A stretch of DNA of 41,313 nucleotides, from positions 1 through 41,313 of the forward strand of contig JAITJW010000190.1 of NCBI GenBank assembly GCA_031278715.1, read 5' to 3'. Source of the stretch: Treponema sp. (GTDB taxonomy: Bacteria; Spirochaetota; Spirochaetia; Treponematales; Breznakiellaceae). The position numbers and the translations under genes were made by a program. Numbering within the stretch: position 1 is the stretch's first letter; each line of letters opens with the position of its first letter. This document shows, piece by piece, positions 26,230 to 34,700 of the stretch. The notes below the pieces were generated by a model. It ran no database searches. It was not told where the DNA came from and saw only the letters and a program-made list of their open reading frames with translations.

Positions 26230-27726
26230 GTGCTTTACTTCTCTATTCACACCCTGGGCTGCAAGCTGAACCAGCTGGAGGGGGAGGCCGTGGCCGAGGC
26301 CTTTCACCGGGAAGGTTTTCCCGTGATCCCCTGGGAGGCGGATCCCCCGTCCGGTTCTTCGCGTCGTCTTATGCTGCTTAACACCTGTACGGTTACCTCA
26401 ATGGCGGAACAGAAGGCCCGCCGTCTTATCCGCGCCGCCCTGCGGAAAGGGGCCCTGGTCCTGGTAACCGGTTGTTATGCCCAGCTTAACGCCGGGGAAC
26501 TGGCGGCCCTGGAGGAGGGGACCCTTGGCGATACCTCGCCGGGCGATACTTCGCCGGGCGATACCTCGCCGGGTGAGGGAACACCGGGCCGGCTTTTCAT
26601 CTTCGGCGGGGACAAGAAGAGCGCCCTGCTGGACCTGCCCCGCCGCCTTGCCGGAGAAGGGGGAGAGATCTCCGGCCGTATTCAGGACTGGCTTATCGGA
26701 TTTTCCGGCGGGCCCGTTCCGGTACCGCCGGGCGCCGTCCTTGACGGGCGTTTCCGTTTTGCCCCCCTTGAGTTTTCCACCCATACACGGGGATTTTTGA
26801 AGATCCAGGACGGGTGTAATCGCCATTGCACCTATTGCCGGGTACGGCTTGCACGGGGGGAAAGTGTCAGCCTTCCCCCGGAGGAAGCCCTTGGGCGGCT
26901 TCGGGCCCTGGAAAAAGCCGGTTACGCGGAGGCGGTACTTACGGGGGTGAATATCTCTTGTTACGCGTTCCGGGACACGGACCTGGCCGGACTCCTGGAC
27001 CTGCTGCTTGGGGGGACGGAACGGATCAGGCTGCGGCTTTCCTCCCTGGAACCTGATAATATCGACGATTCCCTTCTCCGTTCCCTTAGCCCTGGACGGC
27101 TGCGGCCCCACTTCCACCTTTCGGTCCAGTCCGGCAGCAGACGGATTCTGGAGCGAATGGGCCGGTCCTACGGTCCTGAAAAAGCTGAGTGGGCGGTATC
27201 CCAACTGCGGCAGCTTAGGGGGGACCCTTTTTTGGCCTGCGATATTATCGTAGGCTTTCCCGGAGAAGGGGAGGACGATTTCAAAGAGACGCTGGAACTC
27301 TGTGAACGGGCGGACTTCGCCTGGATTCACGTGTTTCCCTATTCTCCGCGGCCGGGAACCCCCGCATGGAAGTTCAAGGGATCTCTTCCCCAGCGGGAGC
27401 TAAGCGCCCGTGCGGCCAGGCTTGTGCAGCTGGCCCGCCGGGGCCGCAGGAACTACATACGCCGCTGGATAGGCAGGGAAGTGGAACTGATCCCGGAAAC
27501 CAGGGATTCTGATCGGGTATCGCCGGACGGAACCGGGGGCTTTTGCGCCGCAACCAGTGAAAACTACCTGAAACTCCTCGTCCCCCGCCGCTGGCCACGC
27601 GGGGACCCTGACGCCGTCCTGCGCTGCCATGTTCGGGAAATCCCCCTCCCGCCGCTTCGCCCGGAAAACGCCTTTGGGCCCCTTTCCCCCGACGGCTTTG
27701 ACGCCCTGGGGGAGCCCTGTTTTTAG
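26230..27726 (+). CDS. mtaB: tRNA (N6-threonylcarbamoyladenosine-37) methylthiotransferase
   Basis: Radical SAM methylthiotransferase of 498 residues; it converts t6A37 to ms2t6A37 in ANN-reading tRNAs. The MtaB hallmark TLGCKLNQLE starts it (Cys-11), with NTCTVT (Cys-53) and TGCYAQ (Cys-82) completing the auxiliary cluster. The radical SAM site is CNRHCTYC (196, 200, 203). The TRAM-like C-terminus is Pro-rich. MiaB and RimO would have different N-terminal signatures, so MtaB is preferred. The start is a GTG without clear ribosome site, eight bases after the TPR gene. Between the two cluster domains lies an unusual insert, GDTSPGDTSPGDTSPG, encoded by a perfect-period tandem repeat. Confidence 0.9.
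   Translation: MLYFSIHTLGCKLNQLEGEAVAEAFHREGFPVIPWEADPPSGSSRRLMLLNTCTVTSMAEQKARRLIRAALRKGALVLVTGCYAQLNAGELAALEEGTLGDTSPGDTSPGDTSPGEGTPGRLFIFGGDKKSALLDLPRRLAGEGGEISGRIQDWLIGFSGGPVPVPPGAVLDGRFRFAPLEFSTHTRGFLKIQDGCNRHCTYCRVRLARGESVSLPPEEALGRLRALEKAGYAEAVLTGVNISCYAFRDTDLAGLLDLLLGGTERIRLRLSSLEPDNIDDSLLRSLSPGRLRPHFHLSVQSGSRRILERMGRSYGPEKAEWAVSQLRQLRGDPFLACDIIVGFPGEGEDDFKETLELCERADFAWIHVFPYSPRPGTPAWKFKGSLPQRELSARAARLVQLARRGRRNYIRRWIGREVELIPETRDSDRVSPDGTGGFCAATSENYLKLLVPRRWPRGDPDAVLRCHVREIPLPPLRPENAFGPLSPDGFDALGEPCF
26527..26571 (+). repeat. Three 15-bp tandem repeats inside mtaB
   Basis: Three copies of GGCGATACCTCGCCG, the middle one with a single C-to-T change, followed by a decayed fourth copy (26572-26586). 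The period is a multiple of three, so changes in copy number keep the frame and only lengthen the GDTSP linker between the N-terminal and radical SAM domains. Confidence 0.9.
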
Positions 27727-27740
27727 GGTTTATTCGCAGT

Positions 27741-27770
27741 GGGGTCTAATACCCCGCCCCAAGGGCGGGG
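27741..27770. terminator. Overlapping hairpins between convergent mtaB and uvrB
   Basis: CCCCGCCC (27752-27759) pairs with GGGCGGGG (27763-27770) around three bases, a strong stem placed 26 bases past mtaB and 28 before the end of uvrB. A second stem, GGGGT (27741-27745) with ACCCC (27751-27755), uses some of the same bases, so only one can form at a time. No T-run follows on either strand. Confidence 0.5.
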
Positions 27771-27797
27771 AGGTTCATTGCGCAAGACTGCTTTTAC

Positions 27798-29807
27798 TCA
27801 AAGCCTGCCGATACCCTTGATCTTCTCTATCTCGTCCCGGATTGCCGCGGCTTTTTCAAATTCCAGTTTTTTAGCGTGTTCCAGCATTTCGGCTTCCAGG
27901 GCCCTTACAAGTTTGTGCCGCTCGGCGGGGATCAGCACATTGTAGGATCTTTTGAGGACTTCAATGGAAGCCGCGGCGGCGTCTTGATCTTCCTGACTGT
28001 GCCGCTCCAGGATACTGGCAATGGCCTTCTTTACGGTGGTGGGGGTAATGCCGTGTTCCTTGTTGTAGGCCATCTGTATTTCCCGCCGCCGGTTGGTTTC
28101 TTTAATGGCCGCATCCATCGCGTCGCTGGTCCGGTCGGCGTACATGATCACCTTACCGGCGGCGTTCCGGGCCGCCCGGCCAATGATCTGTACCAGGCTG
28201 GTAAGGGAACGCAGAAATCCTATTTTGTCCGCATCCAGAATAGCGATAAACGAAACTTCCGGCAGATCGATTCCCTCCCGGAGCAGGTTGATCCCCACCA
28301 GAATGTCAAAATCCCCGGCCCGCAGACTGGTCAGTATTTCGACCCGCTCTATTGTTTCAACTTCGCTGTGGATATAGCGGACTTTAAGGCCCAGGCCGGA
28401 AAGGTAGTCCGAAAGGTCCTCCGCCATTTTTTTGGTCAGCGTAAGGATCAGTGAACGCTCGCCCCGTTTGATCCGCTGCCGTACCTCGCCGTAGATATCT
28501 TCCATTTGGCCGTCCGCGGAACGTACTTCAATCTCAGGATCCAGAAGCCCCGTAGGCCGGATAAGCTGTTGAACCACCCGGGCGGACTGGCCGGTTTCCA
28601 CCGTACCGGGGGTCGCGGAGACAAAAATGGTCTGGTTCAGGCGTTCCACGAATTCGTCGTAGCGCAGGGGCCGGTTATCCAGGGCACAGGGCAGGCGGAA
28701 GCCGTAGTCCACAAGGCTCTGCTTGCGGCTCCGGTCCCCGGCGTACATGGCCCCAAGCTGGGGCAGGGTAACGTGGCTTTCGTCGATGAACGTAAGGTGC
28801 CCGCCCCGCCTGTCTTTTCCCTTGGGCAGGTAGTCGATCAGGGTGTCCGGGGGTTCGCCGGGGTTCCGGCCCGCCAGGGGGGCGGAGTAGTTTTCAATGC
28901 CGGGACAGTAGCCCATCTCGGTGAGCATTTCAATATCGTACTCTACCCTGGTTTTCAGACGTTCCGCCTCCAGGTTCTTCCCGCCGGCTTTCAAAAACTC
29001 GTACCGTTCCGCCAGTTCTTGTTTGATGCTGCCCAGGGCCTTGTGGATCATCTCCACGGGCATGACGAACTGTTTGGCCGGGTAGATCATGGCCCGATCC
29101 AGATCGTCCAGGAATTGCCCGGAAACCGGATCGTAACGGCGGATCCGCTCCACTTTGTCCCAGTCCAAATCCACACGGTAGGCTTCTTCGAGGTAGGCGG
29201 GGTAGATTTCCAGCGTGTCCCCCCGACGGCGGAAGCGTCCCCGTTCCAGTACCGCGTCGTTCCGCTCGTACTGAAGCTCAATGAAACGCCGCATCAGGGC
29301 CTCTACGTCGATACGGTCCCCGCGGGCAAAGGTGGCGGTCATCTTTCTGTAGACCTCCGGCGTTGCCAGACCGTAGATACAGGACACGGTGGCAACGATA
29401 ATCACGTCCTGCCGTTCCATAAGACTCCTGGTAGCCGACAGCCTCATCCGCTCGATCTCGTCGTTTATTGAGGAGTCTTTTTCGATGTAAAGGTCCCGGC
29501 TGGCCACATAGGCCTCCGGCTGGTAGTAATCGTAGTAGGAAACAAAGTACTCCACCGCGTTGCCGGGGAAAAACCCCTTGAATTCCCGGTAGAGCTGGGC
29601 CGCCAGGGTCTTGTTGTGGCTCACGATCAGGGTGGGCATCTGCACCGCCTCGATGATCTTCGCCATCGTAAAGGTCTTGCCTGAACCGGTAACCCCCTGC
29701 AGGGTCTGGTACTTGTCCCCGGCTTTAATCCCCGCCGCAAGGGCGGCAATGGCCTCCCCCTGGTCGCCGGCAGGCTGGAAAGGACTTACGACTTCAAACG
29801 GGTGCAT
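27798..29807 (-). CDS. uvrB: Excinuclease ABC subunit B
   Basis: Complete UvrB of 669 residues, the DNA-damage-verifying helicase of nucleotide excision repair. Walker A is LQGVTGSGKTFTMAK (about 36-50). The damage-probing beta-hairpin region is YFVSYYDYYQPEAYV. Later helicase motifs are FIDESHVTLPQLGAMYAGD, RGERSLILTLTKKMAEDL and QIIGRAARNAAGK. The last 40 residues form the UVR domain that contacts UvrA/UvrC (LVRALEAEMLEHAKKLEFEKAAAIRDEI). Start ATG matches the standard N-terminus (HPFEVVSPFQPAGDQ); no Shine-Dalgarno is evident. A possible -10, TATAAA, is the complement of 29900-29905. uvrA and uvrC are not in the window. Confidence 0.98.
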   Translation of the reverse strand: MHPFEVVSPFQPAGDQGEAIAALAAGIKAGDKYQTLQGVTGSGKTFTMAKIIEAVQMPTLIVSHNKTLAAQLYREFKGFFPGNAVEYFVSYYDYYQPEAYVASRDLYIEKDSSINDEIERMRLSATRSLMERQDVIIVATVSCIYGLATPEVYRKMTATFARGDRIDVEALMRRFIELQYERNDAVLERGRFRRRGDTLEIYPAYLEEAYRVDLDWDKVERIRRYDPVSGQFLDDLDRAMIYPAKQFVMPVEMIHKALGSIKQELAERYEFLKAGGKNLEAERLKTRVEYDIEMLTEMGYCPGIENYSAPLAGRNPGEPPDTLIDYLPKGKDRRGGHLTFIDESHVTLPQLGAMYAGDRSRKQSLVDYGFRLPCALDNRPLRYDEFVERLNQTIFVSATPGTVETGQSARVVQQLIRPTGLLDPEIEVRSADGQMEDIYGEVRQRIKRGERSLILTLTKKMAEDLSDYLSGLGLKVRYIHSEVETIERVEILTSLRAGDFDILVGINLLREGIDLPEVSFIAILDADKIGFLRSLTSLVQIIGRAARNAAGKVIMYADRTSDAMDAAIKETNRRREIQMAYNKEHGITPTTVKKAIASILERHSQEDQDAAAASIEVLKRSYNVLIPAERHKLVRALEAEMLEHAKKLEFEKAAAIRDEIEKIKGIGRL

Positions 29808-29878
29808 TCGGCAAGTATGGGAGTTTCTTCCACTTCAGTCAAAGGGGCCGAATTCAACGGCGTATGGAGGATTGCGAT

Positions 29879-29938
29879 CAGGGCGGTTTTTGGGTATTGT
29901 TTATAGATGAGGGTATTCAGATGATAAAAAACGCCCTG
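29879..29938. repeat. Long-loop inverted repeat between uvrB and the glycyl radical enzyme
   Basis: CAGGGCG at 29879-29885 pairs with CGCCCTG at 29932-29938, extended by T and A runs with one bulge, around a loop of about 34 bases. It lies in the 268-base divergent gap and includes the uvrB -10 candidate. The rest of the gap is AT-rich (29941-30003) and probably holds the plus-strand promoter; TATTAT at 29986-29991 is a possible -10. Confidence 0.4.
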
Positions 29939-30075
29939 CAATCGGGAAAATTTGTTGAAATTTAGGAAATTGGTATGAAAAAAAATATTATAGTGAAGCT
30001 TCAATGGTAGTCAGCCCGGTAGCAGCCGGAAAATAAATCCCACCTCCCTTCAAGTTAGGGGACAGGAGTAGTAGC

Positions 30076-32091
30076 ATGAATGAAATGGGAACCGGTGTAA
30101 GTTTGGCGGAACAGTTTTTTGCTTTGGGGGAGCCCTACGCGGGGGGATTTTATGAGGAAACTGAGCGGGGCCGGTTTTTTCGATTTTCCCGGGCCCAAAG
30201 GCGGTTCTGGGAACAGACCCCCCTGGGTACTTACAGAGGAGGCGCCCTGTACCCCTGCGGGATCAAGTACCCCCAGGGCCCGGCGGTGTACCCCGACTAT
30301 TCCTATACGTTTGCCGTGGACTGGAACCGTCTGGAACAAAAGTGGAGCGGGGCGGTTCCCCTGCTTCGCCGGGAAACGGAACTCTTCCTGGGGGTAGGCG
30401 CTCCCCACAATGTCGGGGGCGATATGTACACCCACTCCATGCCCCGCTATGACCGGGTTCTCCGGGAGGGTCTGGACGCCTACGAAGCACGGATCCGTGC
30501 CCTGGCCGAGGGTGATTTCCGGGACGGGCTTCTGGACATTGTGGAAGGGATCAGGGTCTATCACCGCCGCTGCCTTGAAACCATTCGGGCCGCAATAAAC
30601 GAAGAAAACAGGGCCAATGCAGAAAAACTCCTGGCCGCCCTGTCCCGTGTCCCCTTTGCCCCTGCACAGAACATGTACGAGGCCCTGGTCTCCTGGAATT
30701 TTATTTATTATGTGGACGGCTGCGATAACCCCGGGCGGCTTGATGCAGACCTTATCCCCTGGCACCGGGGGGAAGATTGTACGCCCCTTTTTGAGGAATT
30801 CTTTGTCAATGTCGATGAAAATTCAGGCTGGAGCGCCGCTGTCGGGCCGGATTGTAATGCCCTTACCCTGCAATGCCTCCGGGCGATACAGGGCCACCGC
30901 CGTCCCAGTCTGGAACTGCGGGTGAACGACACTACCCCCGCGGAAATCTGGCAGGCCGCGGCGGAATCCCTTGCCGGCGGCTGCGGGGAGCCCGCCCTGT
31001 ACAACGAGACCCTGTACCAGCGTACCCTTGCGGAACGTTTCCCCCATATTCCCCTTCGGGATCTCCTGCGCTTCAACGGCGGTGGCTGTACCGAAACCAT
31101 GCTGGCGGGGATCAGCAACGTAGGTTCCCTCGATGCAGGTGTTAACCTCCCCCTGATTTTTGAACCCTATATGCGGAAGAACCTGGAGAGCGCCGGGAGT
31201 TTTGAAGTGTTCTACCGGGGTCTTCTGGACGAGATCGCCTGCGCCGTAATTCCGGTACTGGAACGGATCGGCGAATGTCAGGAGCGGCGGGCCGCGGTTC
31301 GCCCGCAGCCGGTACGGACCCTTCTTGTTGACGATTGTATTGAAAAAGGGAAAGACTTTAACGCCGGAGGCGCCCGCTGGTATTGGAGTGTGGTCAATTT
31401 CGCGGGGCTTATCAACGTCATCGATTCCCTTTTGGCGATCCGCCACCTGGTGTACCGGAAGACAGGCCCGGTCATGGCCCCCGCCGCTTTCCTTGCCGGC
31501 CTTGCGGAACAGGAGACCGGTTTCCTGCGCGTGCTTAAAACCTGTCCCTGTTTCGGCGTGGACAATGAGGAGGCCGACACCCTGGCCGCGGATTTTGCAG
31601 GCCGGGTTTTTGATCTGCTGGAGGAACGGACCCCCTATCTGGGAGGACAGTTCCTGCCCTCCTCAATTCAGTTTGTTACGTATACCTGGGCGGGTTCTAC
31701 AGTAGGACCGACCCCGGACGGCCGGGAGCAGGGGGCGCCTCTGGCGGATTCCCTGGGGGCTATTCACGGAAAGGACACGGCAGGCCCCACCGCCCTGCTG
31801 AACAGCGTAGCAAAACTACCCCTGTACAAGGCGCTGGGTACGCCTGTCCTCAACCTGCGGCTTAAAAAAGACAATCTTGCCGCCTGTCTGCGTCCCCTCG
31901 TTACAGGCTACTTTGCACGGGGTGGAATGCACGTACAGATAAGCTGCTTTTCCCGTGAAGATATGCTGGATGCGCTGGAACACCCGGAACGGCACGAGAA
32001 CCTTATCGTCCGCATCGGCGGTTACTCCGAATACTTCAACCGCCTTGACAGGGTCCATAAAGAAACCGTGTTACAGCGTACGGAATTTTAG
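30076..32091 (+). CDS. Glycyl radical enzyme (PFL-like superfamily), substrate unknown
   Basis: Protein of 671 residues with both defining sites of glycyl radical enzymes. The thiyl Cys is in FNGGGCTET (Cys-338, followed by Glu-340). The C-terminal radical loop is VRIGGYSEYFNRLDRVHKETVLQRTEF, with the radical Gly at 649. The conserved TPDGREQGAPLADSLGAIHGKDTAGPTA segment (546-572) and GGMHVQIS (616-623) complete the fold. At 671 residues it is shorter than pyruvate formate-lyase or diol dehydratases (roughly 750-850), and the radical motif R-I-G-G-Y departs from the common R-V-A/S-G-Y. Every member needs a radical SAM activase; none lies beside it. AGGAG precedes the ATG. It appears to be a single-gene unit, divergent from uvrB. 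The reaction cannot be assigned. Confidence 0.88.
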   Translation: MNEMGTGVSLAEQFFALGEPYAGGFYEETERGRFFRFSRAQRRFWEQTPLGTYRGGALYPCGIKYPQGPAVYPDYSYTFAVDWNRLEQKWSGAVPLLRRETELFLGVGAPHNVGGDMYTHSMPRYDRVLREGLDAYEARIRALAEGDFRDGLLDIVEGIRVYHRRCLETIRAAINEENRANAEKLLAALSRVPFAPAQNMYEALVSWNFIYYVDGCDNPGRLDADLIPWHRGEDCTPLFEEFFVNVDENSGWSAAVGPDCNALTLQCLRAIQGHRRPSLELRVNDTTPAEIWQAAAESLAGGCGEPALYNETLYQRTLAERFPHIPLRDLLRFNGGGCTETMLAGISNVGSLDAGVNLPLIFEPYMRKNLESAGSFEVFYRGLLDEIACAVIPVLERIGECQERRAAVRPQPVRTLLVDDCIEKGKDFNAGGARWYWSVVNFAGLINVIDSLLAIRHLVYRKTGPVMAPAAFLAGLAEQETGFLRVLKTCPCFGVDNEEADTLAADFAGRVFDLLEERTPYLGGQFLPSSIQFVTYTWAGSTVGPTPDGREQGAPLADSLGAIHGKDTAGPTALLNSVAKLPLYKALGTPVLNLRLKKDNLAACLRPLVTGYFARGGMHVQISCFSREDMLDALEHPERHENLIVRIGGYSEYFNRLDRVHKETVLQRTEF

Positions 32092-32110
32092 CAGCTTGTA
32101 CTTGCAGGTT

Positions 32111-32314
32111 TTATGATTTTCCACGGCTTGGACTGTTATGGCGCCGTGCCGCCGGGTTTGACTGGGGACAGCCGGATGCCCGGGAGCAGCCGCAGGAACA
32201 GGCGGATTCCCCCCGCCGGGCTTTGCGGATAAGACGGAACAGTACAAAGCCCAGAAGACCGAATACCAGCGTTCCTGCGATGATGGTGGATAGATTGTCC
32301 TGTATAAAATCCAT
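32111..32314 (-). CDS. FeoB-associated Cys-rich membrane protein
   Basis: Small protein of 67 residues: one membrane span (IIAGTLVFGLLGFVLFRLI, about 11-29), then a basic stretch and a Cys cluster (ACSCGCSRASGC). This layout matches the short FeoB-associated proteins found after feoB in many bacteria, thought to support ferrous iron uptake in the way FeoC does elsewhere. GGAGG stands five bases before the ATG, and it follows feoB by 33 bases. The cysteines could bind iron or sense redox state. It is the last gene of the feo run. Confidence 0.85.
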   Translation of the reverse strand: MDFIQDNLSTIIAGTLVFGLLGFVLFRLIRKARRGESACSCGCSRASGCPQSNPAARRHNSPSRGKS

Positions 32315-32347
32315 AAAAACCTCCGGAAAACCGGCGCGCCGTTGCGG

Positions 32348-34438
32348 TTAAGTTCCCCCCGCGCCGCGGTTTTGCCCCCCGGGTCTGCGGACCAAAAGGG
32401 CGATGTAGAGGGCCAGGACCGCTAGTCCTGCCGCGGTACCAGCGTTAAAGGCGCCGCCCGCCATGAAGCTGCCCAGCTGGTACACGATGAGGGACAGGGT
32501 GTAGCCGAAGAGAAGCTGATAGCTGACGGCGAAAAACGTCCATCTGCCGTTGTTCATTTCCCGCCGTATCGCCCCGATGGCGGCGAAACAGGGAGGGCAG
32601 TAGAGGTTGAAGACCAGGAAGGCGTAGGCGGACAGGGCGCTGAAGTTCGCTGCGAATGTTTCCCACATTTCCCGTCCTTCTTCCCCTACTTCCCCGAAGC
32701 CGTACAGTACCCCCATCGTCCCCACGACGTTTTCCTTTGCCACCATGCCGGTAATGGTAGCCACCGCTGCGTCCCAGGTGCCGAAGCCCAGGGGGGCAAA
32801 GACAGGGGCAATGGCGGAACCGATGAGCGCCAGGAGCCCCTGGTTAAGATCCTGCACCATGCCAAAGCCCCCGCCGGTAAAGCCGAAGCCGGACAGAAAC
32901 CAGATAAGCACTGCTGAAATGAGGATGACCGATCCAGCTTTTTTGATGAAAGACCATGCCCGTTCCCACATGCTGCGCAGTACGTTAACCGGCCCCGGAA
33001 CGTGGTAGGCGGGAAGTTCCATGACAAAGGGAGAAACATCGCCCCGGAAAGGCGGGCTTTTCTTGAGGATGATCCCCGACACAATTACCGACAGGATGCC
33101 AAGAAAATAGGCGCTGGGGGCTACCCACCAGGCCCCGCCCAGTACTGCGCCGGAGATAAGGGCAATGACGGGGAGTTTTGCCCCGCAGGGCATAAAGGTG
33201 GTAACCATAACCGTAAGCCGGCGGTCGTATTCGTTTTCTATGGTCCTGGAGGCCATGACTCCCGGAATACCGCAACCCGTACCGATAAGCATGGGGATAA
33301 AGCTTTTCCCCGAAAGGCCGAAACGGCGAAACACCCGGTCCAGAATGAAGGCGATACGGGCCATGTAACCGCAGGCTTCCAGGACCGCCAGGAACAGGAA
33401 CAGTACCAGCATCTGGGGAACAAAGCCCAGAACTGCGCCCATACCCCCTATAATTCCGTCCAGGATAAGGCTGTTAAGCCATTGTGCGGTCCCCAGGGCT
33501 TCCAGCGCGTTTTCCACCAGTACCGGAACACCGGGAATCCAGATGCCGAAATTCTCAGGATCCGGCTTCTCCGCGGTTTGTCCGGCCTCAAAAGCCGCCG
33601 TTGCCCCGGCGAAGGCCCCGCCCCCCGTAAGGTGCCAGCCCTCGCCGAAAAGCCCGTCGTTGGTCCAGTCGGTAACCCAGGTTCCCACCGTGGTAACCGA
33701 GACAAAGTAGACGATAAAAATGATCGCCGCGAAAATAGGCAGGGCCAGGAAACGGTTGGTAAGCACCCGGTCGATCCGGTCGCTTACCGACAGATCCCCC
33801 CGGATCCTGTTCCGTTTGTGGCAGCCGGCCACTACACCGCTAATAAACTCGTAGCGGGCTTCGGTATCCAGGGCTTCAAGATCCTCCCCGTCGTGGAGAT
33901 CAGCCGGGCCTGCGGAGGGAAGCGTAACTACCGGCTTGGGGGGCTTTGCCTCTTCCGCCAGACTCAGGGCCCGCTCAACGGCTTCGGCTACCCCCGTACC
34001 TTTGAGGGCGGAAATGGCGGCCACCGGACAGGCCAGGCTTTTTTCAAGTTTCACAAGGTCAATTGAATCCCCCGATTTGCTGACCGCGTCGATCATATTG
34101 ACCAGCACCAGTACGGGGATTCCCATTTCCAAAAGCTGGGTGGTAAGGAACAGGTTCCGTTCCAGGTTGGTGCCATCGACGATGTTAAGGATTAGCCCCG
34201 GTTTTTGTTCCGTAAGGTAGTTCCGCGCGATGACTTCTTCGAGGGAATAGGGGGAGAGGGAGTATATCCCCGGCAGATCGGTAACAGTTACGTCCCGGTG
34301 ATTCTTAAGCCGGCCTTCTTTTTTCTCGACAGTTACTCCCGGCCAGTTCCCCACAAACTGGTTGGAGCCGGTTAACATGTTAAAAAGGGTGGTTTTCCCG
34401 CTGTTGGGATTCCCCGCCAGCGCTATCGTAATACCCAT
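32348..34438 (-). CDS. feoB: Ferrous iron transport protein B
   Basis: Fe(II) transporter of 696 residues. The N-terminal G-protein domain shows G1 GNPNSGKTT (9-17), G3 DLPG, and G4 NMID; it regulates the channel. A linker follows and then a polytopic membrane domain with the two Gate motifs (GCGIPGVMASRTIENEYDRRLTVMVTTFMPCGAKLPV, and the second around FNLYCPPCFAAIG). Size is usual for the family. Start is the ATG that gives MGITIALAGNP; AAGG lies just upstream. It is preceded by two feoA genes and followed by the Cys-rich protein, all minus strand, so a complete feo operon. Iron repression is expected from the dyads upstream of the first feoA. Confidence 0.98.
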   Translation of the reverse strand: MGITIALAGNPNSGKTTLFNMLTGSNQFVGNWPGVTVEKKEGRLKNHRDVTVTDLPGIYSLSPYSLEEVIARNYLTEQKPGLILNIVDGTNLERNLFLTTQLLEMGIPVLVLVNMIDAVSKSGDSIDLVKLEKSLACPVAAISALKGTGVAEAVERALSLAEEAKPPKPVVTLPSAGPADLHDGEDLEALDTEARYEFISGVVAGCHKRNRIRGDLSVSDRIDRVLTNRFLALPIFAAIIFIVYFVSVTTVGTWVTDWTNDGLFGEGWHLTGGGAFAGATAAFEAGQTAEKPDPENFGIWIPGVPVLVENALEALGTAQWLNSLILDGIIGGMGAVLGFVPQMLVLFLFLAVLEACGYMARIAFILDRVFRRFGLSGKSFIPMLIGTGCGIPGVMASRTIENEYDRRLTVMVTTFMPCGAKLPVIALISGAVLGGAWWVAPSAYFLGILSVIVSGIILKKSPPFRGDVSPFVMELPAYHVPGPVNVLRSMWERAWSFIKKAGSVILISAVLIWFLSGFGFTGGGFGMVQDLNQGLLALIGSAIAPVFAPLGFGTWDAAVATITGMVAKENVVGTMGVLYGFGEVGEEGREMWETFAANFSALSAYAFLVFNLYCPPCFAAIGAIRREMNNGRWTFFAVSYQLLFGYTLSLIVYQLGSFMAGGAFNAGTAAGLAVLALYIALLVRRPGGQNRGAGGT

Positions 34439-34466
34439 GCCTTGCTATACTACCAAACCTGTCGGG

Positions 34467-34691
34467 CTATTCGCTAACTTCGATAATGTCAATATCGGCC
34501 TTCCGCAGGGAAAGCTCATAACCCCGGACCATGACCTCCACCGGATCCCCCAGGGGCGCCACCTTACGGACCAGAATTTCCGTGTTCCGGGTGATCCCCA
34601 TAGTCATAATCCGCTGCTTTACCGGGCCTTCGCCGTGCAGCCTGGTTACCCTGACCGTTTTGCCCGGCGTAATATCGTTCAAGGTCAACAT
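34467..34691 (-). CDS. feoA: FeoA-family protein (second in operon)
   Basis: SH3-like FeoA domain protein of 74 residues (LNDITPGKTVRVTRLHGEGPVKQRIMTMGITRNTEI, then VMVRGYELSLRKADIDIIEV). FeoA binds FeoB in the cytoplasm and is needed for full Fe(II) uptake. It starts nine bases after the stop of the first feoA with AAAGG as ribosome site, and ends 28 bases before feoB. It carries the 'RGYELSLR' element typical of the classical FeoA, so it is the likelier canonical partner of FeoB. Confidence 0.93.
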   Translation of the reverse strand: MLTLNDITPGKTVRVTRLHGEGPVKQRIMTMGITRNTEILVRKVAPLGDPVEVMVRGYELSLRKADIDIIEVSE

Positions 34692-34700
34692 ACCCGGCCT

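Noticed and set aside
26527-26586. CRISPR-like direct repeats
   Set aside because: The copies are contiguous, 15 bp and coding, with no spacers; it is a minisatellite.
28506-29471. 321-residue open frame on the plus strand
   Set aside because: Antisense to uvrB, whose helicase motifs leave no doubt about the coding strand.
33002-34066. 354-residue open frame on the plus strand
   Set aside because: Antisense to feoB, Gly/Arg/Lys-rich without any motif.
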